DNA from: Kineosporia succinea
GTDB lineage: Bacteria > Actinomycetota > Actinomycetes > Actinomycetales > Kineosporiaceae
DNA: 64,000 nucleotides
Reading direction: 5' to 3'
Assembly: GCF_030811555.1 (NCBI RefSeq)
Contig: NZ_JAUSQZ010000001.1
Coordinates: 5,763,241-5,827,240, forward strand
How positions within the stretch are numbered: position 1 is the stretch's first letter; the number at the start of each line of letters is the position of its first letter. The position numbers and the translations under genes were made by a program. A model generated the notes under the pieces. It had not been told where the DNA came from. It did no database searches and saw only the letters and a program-made list of their open reading frames with translations. Shown here piece by piece: positions 38,976 to 47,668 of this stretch.

Positions 38976-39359
38976 ATGACTTCTGCGCTGCGCCACCTCA
39001 CGATCGACTGCGCCGACGCCTGGGCCCTGGGCGAGTTCTGGCGGCAGGTCACCGGTTACACCGGGGACCCGGCCAACCCCAACGAGCCCGGTGACGACGA
39101 GTACCTGATCGTGCCGCCCGCCGGGGGCCTCGGCCTGCTGTTCATCCCGGTGCCCGAGGGCAAGTCCGGGAAGAACCGCCTGCACCTGGACATCGCCCCC
39201 GACGACCGCACCCGCGACGAGGAGGTCGAGCGCCTGCTCACCCTGGGCGCCAGTGTGTTCGAGGACCACCGCCGCCCCGACGGCACCGGCTGGGTGACGA
39301 TGCGCGACCCGGAGGGCAACGAGTTCTGCGTGGAGCGCAGCGCCGCCGAACGGGCCTAG
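38976..39359 (+). CDS. VOC-family glyoxalase-like protein
   Basis: A 127-residue protein with the paired beta-alpha-beta modules of the vicinal oxygen chelate fold: LRHLTIDCADAWALGEFW, then NRLHLDIAPDD, then WVTMRDPEGNEFCVE. It fits the Glyoxalase_6 type common in actinobacteria. Start ATG 38976 (GGTGGGGGG upstream). Substrate unknown. Confidence 0.8.
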   Translation: MTSALRHLTIDCADAWALGEFWRQVTGYTGDPANPNEPGDDEYLIVPPAGGLGLLFIPVPEGKSGKNRLHLDIAPDDRTRDEEVERLLTLGASVFEDHRRPDGTGWVTMRDPEGNEFCVERSAAERA

Positions 39360-39373
39360 GAAAGGGCCTGGTG

Positions 39374-39973
39374 TCAGGCGTCGCGGCTCAGACGGAACGC
39401 CGAGACCAGGTACAGGACCGCGCCGCCGACCGCGTACCCGGCCAGGCCGGTGAGAGCGATGTCCTCGCGGCCGGCCTGGGCGAGGAACGTGAGCCCGATG
39501 ACGCTCGACAGGCCGCCGCTGAGGATCATCGGCCACTGCCCACGCAGCCCCCGCCGCGACCGGCCGACCGCCAGGGCCAGCTGGATCACGCCGGTCAGCA
39601 CGGCCCAGGCCCCGTAGACACGCAGCACCGGGGCCGGTCCGTCGAGGGCCGCGATCGTCACCGCGACGGCGGTGACCGTGCTGATCGCGGCGTTGGTCAG
39701 CTGTCCGCGCACGGTGCCCGGGCGCCCGGCGCGGTGCTGGGTGCGGGCGTCGGCCAGCGAGGCGGCCACGTCGAGCACGGGGTAGAGGATCAGCAGGACG
39801 ACCGCGAGCACGGGCAGGTCGGACGCGGCGTTCAGGGGCCCCGCCGGTGACTGGGCCGACGACAGGGTGGCGGCCAGCAGACCGGCCCACAGCAGGGCCA
39901 GAACGGCGCGGGCCAGGTAGAGCCGCCCGGTGAGGGTGGTCTCGGGGGTGATAGGCGTTGCCAGGGCGGACAT
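39374..39973 (-). CDS. DUF308-like membrane protein
   Basis: A 199-residue protein with six likely membrane helices and an HdeD/DUF308-like layout. AGAGGA lies upstream of ATG 39973. It is divergent from a NarL-type two-component system, with an 18-bp palindrome between the two, and so may be a target of that system. Function unknown. Confidence 0.7.
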   Translation of the reverse strand: MSALATPITPETTLTGRLYLARAVLALLWAGLLAATLSSAQSPAGPLNAASDLPVLAVVLLILYPVLDVAASLADARTQHRAGRPGTVRGQLTNAAISTVTAVAVTIAALDGPAPVLRVYGAWAVLTGVIQLALAVGRSRRGLRGQWPMILSGGLSSVIGLTFLAQAGREDIALTGLAGYAVGGAVLYLVSAFRLSRDA

Positions 39974-40035
39974 GTGAGTCCTCTCGAATCGCAGGGGATG
40001 GTCGTTCGAGTCTGGGAGCGGGCCGGGCGGGGCGT

Positions 40036-40053
40036 GTACTTCGAGCGAAGTAC
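40036..40053. promoter_or_regulatory. 18-bp palindrome in a divergent promoter
   Basis: GTACTTCG and CGAAGTAC flank a central AG. It lies between the DUF308-like gene and the histidine kinase gene, and is a good candidate site for the NarL-type response regulator, controlling both directions. Confidence 0.65.
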
Positions 40054-40086
40054 TTGTCCCGGGTGCGCGTGCCCGAGGATTGGGGC

Positions 40087-41256
40087 ATGGCAACGCACCT
40101 GGACGACGGGCCCCGCGCGCCCTGGTGGATCCGCCGCCCGGAGCTGGTGAACCGGCTGGCCTACGCGGCGGCCGGGCTGGTGTTCGCCGGGCAGGTCGTG
40201 GCGCTGGTGGGGCGGGACGCGGACCGGCGGGTCGTGCTGTCGGTGCTGCTGGCCGGGGCGGGCACGGTGCTGTCGTGGTGGAGGCCGTGGGCCGGGCTGG
40301 CGGTCACGAGCGCGGCGTCGTTCGCGGTCACGGCCGTCGGCAACGACCCGCTGTCGGTCTGGATGACGGCGGTCCTCGTGCTCTTCTCCGTCGTCTTTCG
40401 CGGTCTGCCCGCACCGGCGGCCACGGCGCTCGTGGCGGTGTTCTTCCTCGGGGCGTTCATGACGGTGGGCGGGTTCCGCGGGGGTGCGGTCGTCGGGGCG
40501 GCCGCGCTGTTCTCGGCGATCGCCGGGGGAGCCGGCGGAGCCGCCGCCCGCATCCAGGGCGAGCAGTGGTGGATGCTCGCGGAACGCGCGGCCCGGGCCC
40601 TGGCCACCCGCGAGGCCGAGGCCACCCGGCGGGTGAGCGAGGAACGCCTGCGTATCGCCCGCGACCTGCACGACGTGATCGGGCACCAGGTGGCGATGCT
40701 GAGCATGCACCTCGGGGCCGCCGAGATCGGGCTGCCGGACGATGCCGCGGCCTCCCGCCGGGCGCTGGACTCGGCCCGCTCGAGCGCGCGCACGGTGATC
40801 ACCGAGACCCAGCGGATCCTGGTGCTGCTGCGTCGCGGCGATGACACCGCCCTGGACGAGACCCGGCGGCCGACACCGTCACTGAGCGGTCTGGGCGGGC
40901 TGATCGCGTCGTTCGAGAGCATCGGGCTGAAGGTCGATCCCGACATCGGCGTCCCGGCCGGGCGGGTCGAGCCCGGCGTCGGGGTGACGGTCTTCCGGGT
41001 GGTGCAGGAGGCCCTGACGAACGCCCATCGCCACGGTGACGGATCGGTGCGGGTCGTGGTGCGCGAGCACGACCGGCGCCTGCGGGTGAGTGTCGAGAAC
41101 CGGGCCACGCCGGGTTCGGACACGGGCGGTGGTCTGGGGCTGATCGGGATGCGAGAGCGGGTCGAGTCCTCCAACGGGCAGCTGAGCATCGACCGCGCCG
41201 ACGGGTGGTTCCGGGTGCGCGCGGAGTTCGTCCCGGCCGGGGAGGTGATCGTGTGA
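40087..41256 (+). CDS. Sensor histidine kinase, NarL-system type
   Basis: 389 residues. Four to five membrane helices (about 22-155) are followed by a HisKA_3 dimerisation domain with the phospho-accepting His in ARDLHDVIGHQ, then a HATPase domain (EALTNAHRHG, GGGLGLIGMRERV). No extracytoplasmic sensor domain of size; it may sense the membrane state. The stop overlaps the response regulator start (GTGA). Confidence 0.9.
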   Translation: MATHLDDGPRAPWWIRRPELVNRLAYAAAGLVFAGQVVALVGRDADRRVVLSVLLAGAGTVLSWWRPWAGLAVTSAASFAVTAVGNDPLSVWMTAVLVLFSVVFRGLPAPAATALVAVFFLGAFMTVGGFRGGAVVGAAALFSAIAGGAGGAAARIQGEQWWMLAERAARALATREAEATRRVSEERLRIARDLHDVIGHQVAMLSMHLGAAEIGLPDDAAASRRALDSARSSARTVITETQRILVLLRRGDDTALDETRRPTPSLSGLGGLIASFESIGLKVDPDIGVPAGRVEPGVGVTVFRVVQEALTNAHRHGDGSVRVVVREHDRRLRVSVENRATPGSDTGGGLGLIGMRERVESSNGQLSIDRADGWFRVRAEFVPAGEVIV

Positions 41257-41912
41257 CGCGGATCCTGATCGTCGACGACCAGGATGAGGTCCGTGCCGGC
41301 ATCCGCGCCCTGCTCGCGCTCGACCCGGCCCTGGTCGTGGTCGGTGACCTGTCCGACGGGCTCCAGGTCGTGCCGTTCCTGCGCGAGCACCCGGTCGACC
41401 TGGTGCTCATGGACATCCGGATGCCCGGCATCGACGGGGTGGAGGCCACCCGCCGGATCCGGGCCGGGCACGCCGGTGAGCAGGTCCGGATCATCGTGCT
41501 GACCACCTTCGACCAGGACGAGAACGTGCTCGCCGCCCTGCGGGCCGGGGCCGACGGGTTCCTGAGCAAGACCGTCAGCCCGGGCGAGCTCGTCGCCGGG
41601 ATCGCGGAGGTGGTCAACGGCGGCGGTGCCCTGTCCGCGCGGGCGGCCGCCGCGCTGATCGGCCACATGGCGCACAACCCGCCCCCGGCGATCGACCGGG
41701 AGCTGCTCGACCGCTTCGCCGTGCTCACGCCCCGGGAGCGGGAGATGAGCATCCTGGTGGCCCGGGGCCTGAGCAACGACGAGATCGCCGCCCAGATGTT
41801 CGTGTCCCCGTTCACCGTCAAGACCCACGTGGTGCGCGCGATGACCAAGATCGGGGCCCGCGACCGGGCGCAGCTCGTCTCGTTCGCCTTCCGGGCCGGG
41901 CTCGACCGATGA
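41253..41912 (+). CDS. NarL/LuxR-type response regulator
   Basis: 219 residues: a receiver domain (ILIVDDQDEV; phospho-Asp in LVLMDIRMPG; Lys in FLSKT) and a C-terminal LuxR helix-turn-helix (LTPREREMSILVARGLSNDEIA). It pairs with the preceding kinase by operon overlap. The palindrome at 40036 is its probable target. Confidence 0.92.
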   Translation: MTRILIVDDQDEVRAGIRALLALDPALVVVGDLSDGLQVVPFLREHPVDLVLMDIRMPGIDGVEATRRIRAGHAGEQVRIIVLTTFDQDENVLAALRAGADGFLSKTVSPGELVAGIAEVVNGGGALSARAAAALIGHMAHNPPPAIDRELLDRFAVLTPREREMSILVARGLSNDEIAAQMFVSPFTVKTHVVRAMTKIGARDRAQLVSFAFRAGLDR

Positions 41913-41974
41913 GTTCTCGCCCCGGTCCCGGTCCATGACGACGTAAGCCGACGACCTACCCCCTGGAGCTCACC

Positions 41975-42400
41975 GTGACCACGCCCTCGCACCCCGGCCG
42001 CACCCTGTTCGTGAACCTCCCCGTCGCCGACCTCGGGCGCAGCACGGCGTTCTTCGCGAAGCTGGGCTTCACCTTCAACCCGGCGTTCACCGACGACACG
42101 GCCGCCTGCATGCTGATCGGCGAGGGGGCCAGCGTCATGCTGCTCACCCACGAGAAGTTCGCCGAGTTCTCCCCGCTGCCCCGGGCCGACGCCCGCACCC
42201 ACGCGCTCGCGCTGTACTGCTTCAGCGTGGCCTCCCGCGAGGAGGTCGACTCCGTCACCGACGCCGCGCTCGCGGCGGGTGCCGAGGAGGTCGACAAGAT
42301 GCAGGACCACGGGTTCATGTGCTCGCGCAGCTTCTTCGACCTGGACGGGCACGGCTGGCAGGTCATGTGGATGGACGCGTCGGCGATCCCCGCCTCGTGA
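41975..42400 (+). CDS. VOC-family protein
   Basis: A 141-residue protein of the VOC superfamily: LFVNLPVADLGRSTAFFAKLGF, then FFDLDGHGWQVMWMD. It resembles the lactoylglutathione-lyase-like group often seen near PhnB-type proteins. GTG 41975. Probably separate from the upstream two-component system. Substrate unknown. Confidence 0.8.
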   Translation: MTTPSHPGRTLFVNLPVADLGRSTAFFAKLGFTFNPAFTDDTAACMLIGEGASVMLLTHEKFAEFSPLPRADARTHALALYCFSVASREEVDSVTDAALAAGAEEVDKMQDHGFMCSRSFFDLDGHGWQVMWMDASAIPAS

Positions 42401-42412
42401 GCGGCGGCCGGG

Positions 42413-44302
42413 TCACGGGCACCAGTCGGGTCGTGGCTGGTGCCCGGCCCGGGCCCGGCTGAGATTCCAGGCGTACCAGGGGTGCTCGTCGTGCGTGCCC
42501 GGCATCGCGCACGCCCGCACGTCGTCGGGCAGGCGGGTCAGGGCGGGCACCGCATCGGCCGAGAGCTGCGACAGGTAGAAGGTGTCGATCTCGCCGGTGT
42601 CCTCGTAGCGCTGCACGTTCGCGGAGGCCACCACCGCGTCGGGCCCGGCGAGCGCCACGACGAGCAGGCCCAGGCCGGCCGAGCCCGCCGCGAAGCGGGG
42701 CAGCAGCGCGGTGCGCCCAAGGCGCCACGCGGCAGCCACCGCCGCCAGCAGCACCATCACCCACAGCTCGAACGCCCCGGCGCCGAAACGGGCCACGGTC
42801 CAGCCGAACTCGTTCATGTAGAGCCACAGCCGCTGCAGGGCCGAGAGTGCCAGCAGCAGCGTGAGGGCGAGCAGGGTGCCGCCGCCGCCCGCGAGGAGCC
42901 GGCGGTGGGCCGGGCCCGCGGAGCGTCCGGCCCAGCCGATGAGCAGCAGCACGAGCACGGTCACCGCGATCAGCTGGCCGAAACCCTCACGCGCGCGGGA
43001 GGCGTGGCTCGTGGTGGCCGCGCCGAGGTCGACGGCCAGGAACGCCCCGATCGTCGCAGCCACGAGCACCAGCGGGGTGAGCCACTCGGCGGGGTGACGT
43101 TCGCGGGGCGGGGCGTCGGGCCGGTTCAGGCGTGAGGACGCCGCGAACCCGAGAGCGAGCACGAAACCGGTTGCGGCGGCGAACAGGACGAGCCGGGCGA
43201 TCACCTCGTCGGTCGCGGGCACGTCGAGCGTGATCCAGCCGAACACGTGGCCGAGGACGTCGGCGAACGTGGCATCGGCGCTGGCCAGCAGCGCGCCGAC
43301 GACCACCGTGCAGACCAGTCCCGAGCCCAGCCCGGTCAGCGCCGGCGCCGAGAGCACGGCCGGGCGGCGGCGCGGCCGGCGGCGCCGCGCGGTGGTGGCG
43401 GCCCAGGGCAGGGCTCTCGCCAGCGACGCCGGCAGGAGCGGAACGGTCGACAGCAGCGTGCTCCAGCGCCGGGCGCCCAGGGCCGTGGCCGCGCCGAGCA
43501 TGATCGCGGCCAGAAGACAGCCGACGACGAGCCATTCGCTGGCCCGCACCGCCGCCACGGTGCTGAGCAGCAGCGCGATCACCGTCAGGGCGACGGAGTC
43601 GCGGCCGGGCCGGTCGTCGCGGGCGCCGTGGTCCGGCCGGGAGCCGGTGTTGGCGCGAGCACCGGTGTTGGCGCGAGCACCGGTGTTGACGCGAGCACCG
43701 GTGTCGGCACGGCCGCGGGCCCGGGCCCGCACCGACAGCACCACGCTCGCCGCGATCACCCAGGCCACCACCGTCACGTTCACGCCGAGGTGCAGCCCGG
43801 GCAGCAGCACAGCGGCCACCACCCCGCTCACGACCGCGGCCAGCAGCAACCGCAACCGGGGTGGCGCGGCCGGCGTCCACGTCACCCGCACCGGCCAGAG
43901 CAGTTCCGGTTCGCGCGGTGCGGGCGTGGTCGCGAGGGCTCCCGGGGCCACCCCCGCACCGACCGGTTCCCGTTCCCGGGACCCCCAGGACGGCGCGGCT
44001 TTCGTCCCCGTCCCCGCGGCGGTCCCCGCCCTCGTCCCCGCGACCGTCCCCGAGGCCGGCACTGCCCCCGCGGACGTCTCGCCGGGCGTCCCCTCCGGCC
44101 GGCCGACCGGCGTCCCCGCGGGCGCGGTCGGGCCCTGGGAGGTGGTCGGGCCCTGAGGGGTGGTCGGGCCCTGAGGGGCGGTCGGGCCCTGAGAGGTGGT
44201 CGGGCCCTGAGAGGCGGTCGGGCCCTGAGAGGCGGTCGGGCCCTCAGAGGCGGTGGGGCCCTCGGGCGAGGTCGGGCCCTCGGGCGGTGTCAGCTCGCTC
44301 AT
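42413..44302 (-). CDS. DUF4153/DUF4173 membrane protein with Pro-rich repeat N terminus
   Basis: A 629-residue polytopic protein with about 12 membrane helices and the DUF4153/4173 C-terminal pattern (LWLYMNEFGWTVARF, then ANVQRYEDTGEIDTFYLSQLS). The first 60 residues are GPTASQ-type repeats, and a loop near residues 200-225 has NTGARA repeats; both come from 18-bp tandem arrays. It follows an OmpR-type response regulator and kinase on the same strand, so it is probably part of that unit. Function unknown. Confidence 0.8.
   Translation of the reverse strand: MSELTPPEGPTSPEGPTASEGPTASQGPTASQGPTTSQGPTAPQGPTTPQGPTTSQGPTAPAGTPVGRPEGTPGETSAGAVPASGTVAGTRAGTAAGTGTKAAPSWGSREREPVGAGVAPGALATTPAPREPELLWPVRVTWTPAAPPRLRLLLAAVVSGVVAAVLLPGLHLGVNVTVVAWVIAASVVLSVRARARGRADTGARVNTGARANTGARANTGSRPDHGARDDRPGRDSVALTVIALLLSTVAAVRASEWLVVGCLLAAIMLGAATALGARRWSTLLSTVPLLPASLARALPWAATTARRRRPRRRPAVLSAPALTGLGSGLVCTVVVGALLASADATFADVLGHVFGWITLDVPATDEVIARLVLFAAATGFVLALGFAASSRLNRPDAPPRERHPAEWLTPLVLVAATIGAFLAVDLGAATTSHASRAREGFGQLIAVTVLVLLLIGWAGRSAGPAHRRLLAGGGGTLLALTLLLALSALQRLWLYMNEFGWTVARFGAGAFELWVMVLLAAVAAAWRLGRTALLPRFAAGSAGLGLLVVALAGPDAVVASANVQRYEDTGEIDTFYLSQLSADAVPALTRLPDDVRACAMPGTHDEHPWYAWNLSRARAGHQPRPDWCP
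43639..43710 (-). repeat. 18-bp in-frame repeat (NTGARA)
   Basis: Four units of gagcaccggtgttggcgc type in the DUF4153 gene, giving repeated NTGARA in a cytoplasmic or extracytoplasmic loop. Confidence 0.9.
44127..44288 (-). repeat. 18-bp in-frame repeat (GPTxSQ)
   Basis: Nine consecutive 18-bp units of gtcgggccctgagaggcg type at the 5' end of the DUF4153 gene encode a Pro/Thr/Ser/Gln hexapeptide repeat. Units differ at one to four positions. Confidence 0.95.
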
Positions 44303-44341
44303 ACCCGTGAAGGTAGGAGCCCGGCCCGGAGTGTTCTGTGG

Positions 44342-45448
44342 TCAGGGTGTGGAGGTTTCGTGAAGATCGCCGCGGGCGGGGATCTCCACCCGGATCCGGC
44401 ACCCGCCGCCCTCGGCCGGCACCACCGCGATCCGGCCGCCGTGTAGCACGACGGCCCAGCGGGCGATCGCGAGCCCGAGCCCGGTGCCGCCGTCGAGCCG
44501 GGTGCCGCCCGGGACAGCGGCGTCCGGGCCGGAGGCGAAGCGCTCGAACACGCTGGTCCAGCGGTCGGGCGGGATGCCCGGCCCGTTGTCGGTCACCTCC
44601 AGCACCAGGCTTGAGGACGCGTCGGGCACCTCCGCGGTCAGTGTCACCGCAGGGGCGTCCCCGGCGGGGGAGAGCACCGCGTGCCGGGCCGCGTTGTCGA
44701 GCAGGTTCGTGAGCACCTGCGCGAGCCGGTCGGGGTCGGCGTCCACGATGAGCCCGGGCGGAACGTCGACCGTGATCGTGGCACCCGGCCGGGCGGCGCG
44801 GATCTCGGCCACCACCGGGTCGACGAGCGCGCGCACGTCCACGCGCCGGCGCTCCAGCCGCTGCGCCCCGCCGTCGGCACTGGCCAGCTGCAGGAAGTGG
44901 GTGAGCCGGTCACCCAGCCTCTCGACCTGGGCCAGCACCTCCCCGAGGGCCTGCTCGTCCGGGGTGCGCACCCCGTCCACCAGGTTCTCGACCTGGGCCC
45001 GCAACGCCGCGACGGGCGTCCTCAACTCGTGCCCCACGTCCGCCAGCAGTTGCCGTCTCTGCTGGTCGGCCACCGCGAGCTCCGCGGCCATCGCCGTGAA
45101 CGCCCGCGCCAGCTCACCGACCTCGTCACGGCTGTTGGTCTGCAGGCGGGGGGCGGGCCGGCCGGCCGCGAGTTCCCGCACGGCGGCGGTCATCTGGCGC
45201 AGCGGAAGGGTCATGCCGTGCCCGATGATCTGGCTCACGGCGAGCACGATCAGGCTGGCGATGATCATCCCGTAGCGCACCCGCCAGCCCAGGACGTAGT
45301 TCGCGTACCAGGTGACCCCGGCCGTCAGCACCAGGTTCAGCGTCACCAGCATCGCGAACTTGAGCTTGATCGAGGGCACCGGGTCGAGGGGACGCCAGCG
45401 GTCCCAGAAGCGCACCACCGCGTCCCACGCCCGGGCGGCCCGGCTCAC
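44342..45448 (-). CDS. Sensor histidine kinase with HAMP domain
   Basis: A 368-residue kinase: two membrane helices close together (about 28-50 and 57-75, almost no extracytoplasmic loop), HAMP, HisKA with DVGHELRTPVAAL, then HATPase with NLLDNAARHA, DNGPGIP and GTGLGLAIAR. GTG 45448 overlaps the regulator stop (GTGA). It may respond to membrane or internal signals given the tiny sensor. Confidence 0.92.
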   Translation of the reverse strand: MSRAARAWDAVVRFWDRWRPLDPVPSIKLKFAMLVTLNLVLTAGVTWYANYVLGWRVRYGMIIASLIVLAVSQIIGHGMTLPLRQMTAAVRELAAGRPAPRLQTNSRDEVGELARAFTAMAAELAVADQQRRQLLADVGHELRTPVAALRAQVENLVDGVRTPDEQALGEVLAQVERLGDRLTHFLQLASADGGAQRLERRRVDVRALVDPVVAEIRAARPGATITVDVPPGLIVDADPDRLAQVLTNLLDNAARHAVLSPAGDAPAVTLTAEVPDASSSLVLEVTDNGPGIPPDRWTSVFERFASGPDAAVPGGTRLDGGTGLGLAIARWAVVLHGGRIAVVPAEGGGCRIRVEIPARGDLHETSTP

Positions 45449-46137
45449 GAGGAGCCCAGGGCGTAGCCGACGCCGTGCACGGTGCGGATCCGGTCGGGCC
45501 CGAGCTTACGGCGCAGAGCCTTGACGTGGGTGTCGACGGCGCGGGAGGCGCGGGCCGCGGCGTCGGGCCACTCCCAGACCTCGGCGAGCAGTTCCTCGCG
45601 CGGCACGACCTCACCCGGGCGGCGGGCCAGGGTGTGCAGCAGGTCGAACTCGGTGCGGGTCAGGTGCACCTCGTGCCCGGCGAGCTCGACGCGACGGGTG
45701 CCCACATCGAGGGTGAGCCCGTGCCCGAGGTCCAGCGGACCGGCCGCGCGCACCCGGCGCCGGGCCAGCTCCTCGGCCCGTTCCACCCGCCGCAGCAGGG
45801 CTTTCACCCGGGCGACGAGCTCGCGCGGGCTGAACGGCTTGGTCAGGTAGTCGTCCGCGCCGACGCCGAGCCCGATGATCCGGTCGGCCTCGTCGGCGCG
45901 GGCGGTCAGCATGAGCACCGGCACGGGACGCACGGCCTGCACCCGCCGGCAGACCTCGAGCCCGTCCAGGCCGGGCAGCATGACGTCGAGCACGAGCAGG
46001 TCGGTCTGCTCGCCGAACGCGTTCACGGCGGCGTGCCCGTCGTGCGCCACGTCGACGGCGTACCCCTCCTTCTGGAGGCGGCGCGCCACCGCGTCCGCGA
46101 TCACCAGATCGTCTTCCACCACGAGAACCCGTTGCAC
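45445..46137 (-). CDS. OmpR-family response regulator
   Basis: 230 residues: receiver domain (VLVVEDD, DLLVLDVMLPG, Lys in YLTKPF) and winged-helix DNA-binding domain (VHLTRTEFDLLHTLARRPGEV, VDTHVKALRRKLG). It leads a three-gene unit with its kinase and the DUF4153 protein. GTG start at 46137. Confidence 0.93.
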   Translation of the reverse strand: MQRVLVVEDDLVIADAVARRLQKEGYAVDVAHDGHAAVNAFGEQTDLLVLDVMLPGLDGLEVCRRVQAVRPVPVLMLTARADEADRIIGLGVGADDYLTKPFSPRELVARVKALLRRVERAEELARRRVRAAGPLDLGHGLTLDVGTRRVELAGHEVHLTRTEFDLLHTLARRPGEVVPREELLAEVWEWPDAAARASRAVDTHVKALRRKLGPDRIRTVHGVGYALGSS

Positions 46138-46208
46138 GAGAACGAAGTTACGCCAATCACGGCACCGCGGGCCTCCACCGGCGTCATCCGGCCGACATAA
46201 TCCGGCGC

Positions 46209-47117
46209 ATGGTTTCTTCCGGGCAGATCACCCGCCGCGTCCTGCTGGCCGGGGCCGCGGGCGTCGCGCTGTCCGGCGCCGCGGTCGGTGGTTCCCTGGC
46301 CGGCGTGCTGCCCGGGCGTGCGCACCTGCGCCGCACGCTGGACATCGGGCAGGTGGTGGCCGGGGCCCCGGAGGCGGGCGGCGACGAACCCACCTACGCC
46401 ACGTTCGCGTCGAGGGCCCGCGGCACCGACGTGACCTGGGGCTGGGTGACACCGCCGGACCTCGACCCGGACGGCCTGCCGGTGGTGCTGTCGCTGCACG
46501 GGCGGGGCGACGACGCGCACTCGTCGTTCGAGGCCCTGGGCCTGCACCAGTTCCTGGCCCAGCACGTGCGTGACGGTGGTGCCCCGTTCGGGGTCGTGTC
46601 GGTCGACGGCGGCGAGACCTACTGGCATCCCAGGGCTTCCGGCGATGATCCGATGGCGATGATCGAGGACGAGCTGCTCGCCCGGGTGGGTGCCCTCGGC
46701 TTCTCGACGGCGCGGGTGGGCGTGCTCGGCTACTCGATGGGTGGTCTCGGGGCGCTGCTGCTGGCCCGCGAGGCCTCGCACGGGCGGTTCGGGGCCGCCG
46801 GGCAGGTCGTGGCGGCGGCCGCGTCGAGCCCGGCCCTGTTCGCGAGCGCGGGAGCGACGTCGGCCGGGTCGTTCGACGACGCCGGGGACTTCGGGCGTTA
46901 CGGGGCGCTGTCACGGGAACCGGGTGTGGCCGAGGGGTTTCCGCTGAGTGTGTCGTGCGGCGTGGACGACCCGTTCCGCGCGGAGACGGAACGCTACCGG
47001 GGCGCGTGTGTTCCGATGCCGGAGGGCTCGATCGGTGACGGCGCGCACACGATGGACTACTGGCGCAGCCAGATCCCGGCCCAGTTCCGTTTCCTGGCCG
47101 GGCATCTGGCGGCCTGA
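46209..47117 (+). CDS. Tat-exported alpha/beta hydrolase (esterase-like)
   Basis: A 302-residue protein with a twin-arginine signal (ITRRVLLAGAAGVAL). The hydrolase core has LSLHGRGDD (oxyanion region), GVLGYSMGGLGAL (nucleophile Ser in GYSMG) and a C-terminal GDGAHTMDYWR with the likely catalytic His. It resembles the esterase D/putative esterase group. The last codons and stop lie in a 21-bp tandem duplication. Confidence 0.85.
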   Translation: MVSSGQITRRVLLAGAAGVALSGAAVGGSLAGVLPGRAHLRRTLDIGQVVAGAPEAGGDEPTYATFASRARGTDVTWGWVTPPDLDPDGLPVVLSLHGRGDDAHSSFEALGLHQFLAQHVRDGGAPFGVVSVDGGETYWHPRASGDDPMAMIEDELLARVGALGFSTARVGVLGYSMGGLGALLLAREASHGRFGAAGQVVAAAASSPALFASAGATSAGSFDDAGDFGRYGALSREPGVAEGFPLSVSCGVDDPFRAETERYRGACVPMPEGSIGDGAHTMDYWRSQIPAQFRFLAGHLAA

Positions 47118-47138
47118 GCCGGGCATCTGGCGGCCTGA
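47097..47138. repeat. 21-bp tandem duplication spanning a stop codon
   Basis: Two perfect copies of gccgggcatctggcggcct followed by ga, the first containing the TGA (47115-47117) of the hydrolase gene. Confidence 0.95.
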
Positions 47139-47148
47139 CCGGCTGCGC

Positions 47149-47511
47149 TCAGTCGAGCGGTGACACCCGGATCAGGTTGCCGTCCGGGTCGGCGATCACG
47201 AAGGTGCGGCCGAACACGTCGTCGAAGGGTTCCTCGACCACGGTGACGCCCTTGGCGCTCCACTCGGCGAAGATCCGGTCAACGGCCGACCCCGACCCCG
47301 GCACCATGAGCCCGACCTCGGACGTGCGCGGGACCTGCGGGGTGACCTGCTCGGCACGTCCGCTCCAGAGGGCGAACAACACGCCGGGGGCGACCTCGAA
47401 CGGCACGTAGCGCGGCGTCAGCATGGCCGGCTCCAGGTCGAAGAGGTCACGGTAGAAGGCGGTGGCCCTCTCGACGTCGGTGACGTAGACGAGGAACAGG
47501 TTCGGCTTCAC
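47149..47511 (-). CDS. VOC-family protein
   Basis: A 120-residue VOC protein: LFLVYVTDVERATAFYRDLF, then EVGLMVPGSG, then TFVIADPDGNLIRV. Possibly a glyoxalase or bleomycin-resistance-like protein. ATG 47511 with AGAAGGAGAA upstream. It is the third of several VOC genes in the window. Confidence 0.85.
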   Translation of the reverse strand: MKPNLFLVYVTDVERATAFYRDLFDLEPAMLTPRYVPFEVAPGVLFALWSGRAEQVTPQVPRTSEVGLMVPGSGSAVDRIFAEWSAKGVTVVEEPFDDVFGRTFVIADPDGNLIRVSPLD

Positions 47512-47668
47512 GATCGGTTCTCCTTCTCATCGGCTGTCCCCCGCAGCCTGCCGCGCGAACATGACACGTCCCGTCAGGTAATGCGGGCACTTCCGTCCCG
47601 GTGCGGGAGCCGGCTGCGGCGCGACCCGGACGAAGGAGACCGACGCACCGCCACGTCCGCCATTGACC

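Noticed and set aside
42413-44302. Secreted mucin-like protein from the GPTASQ repeats
   Set aside because: No signal peptide precedes the repeats and the rest is a polytopic DUF4153-type membrane protein.
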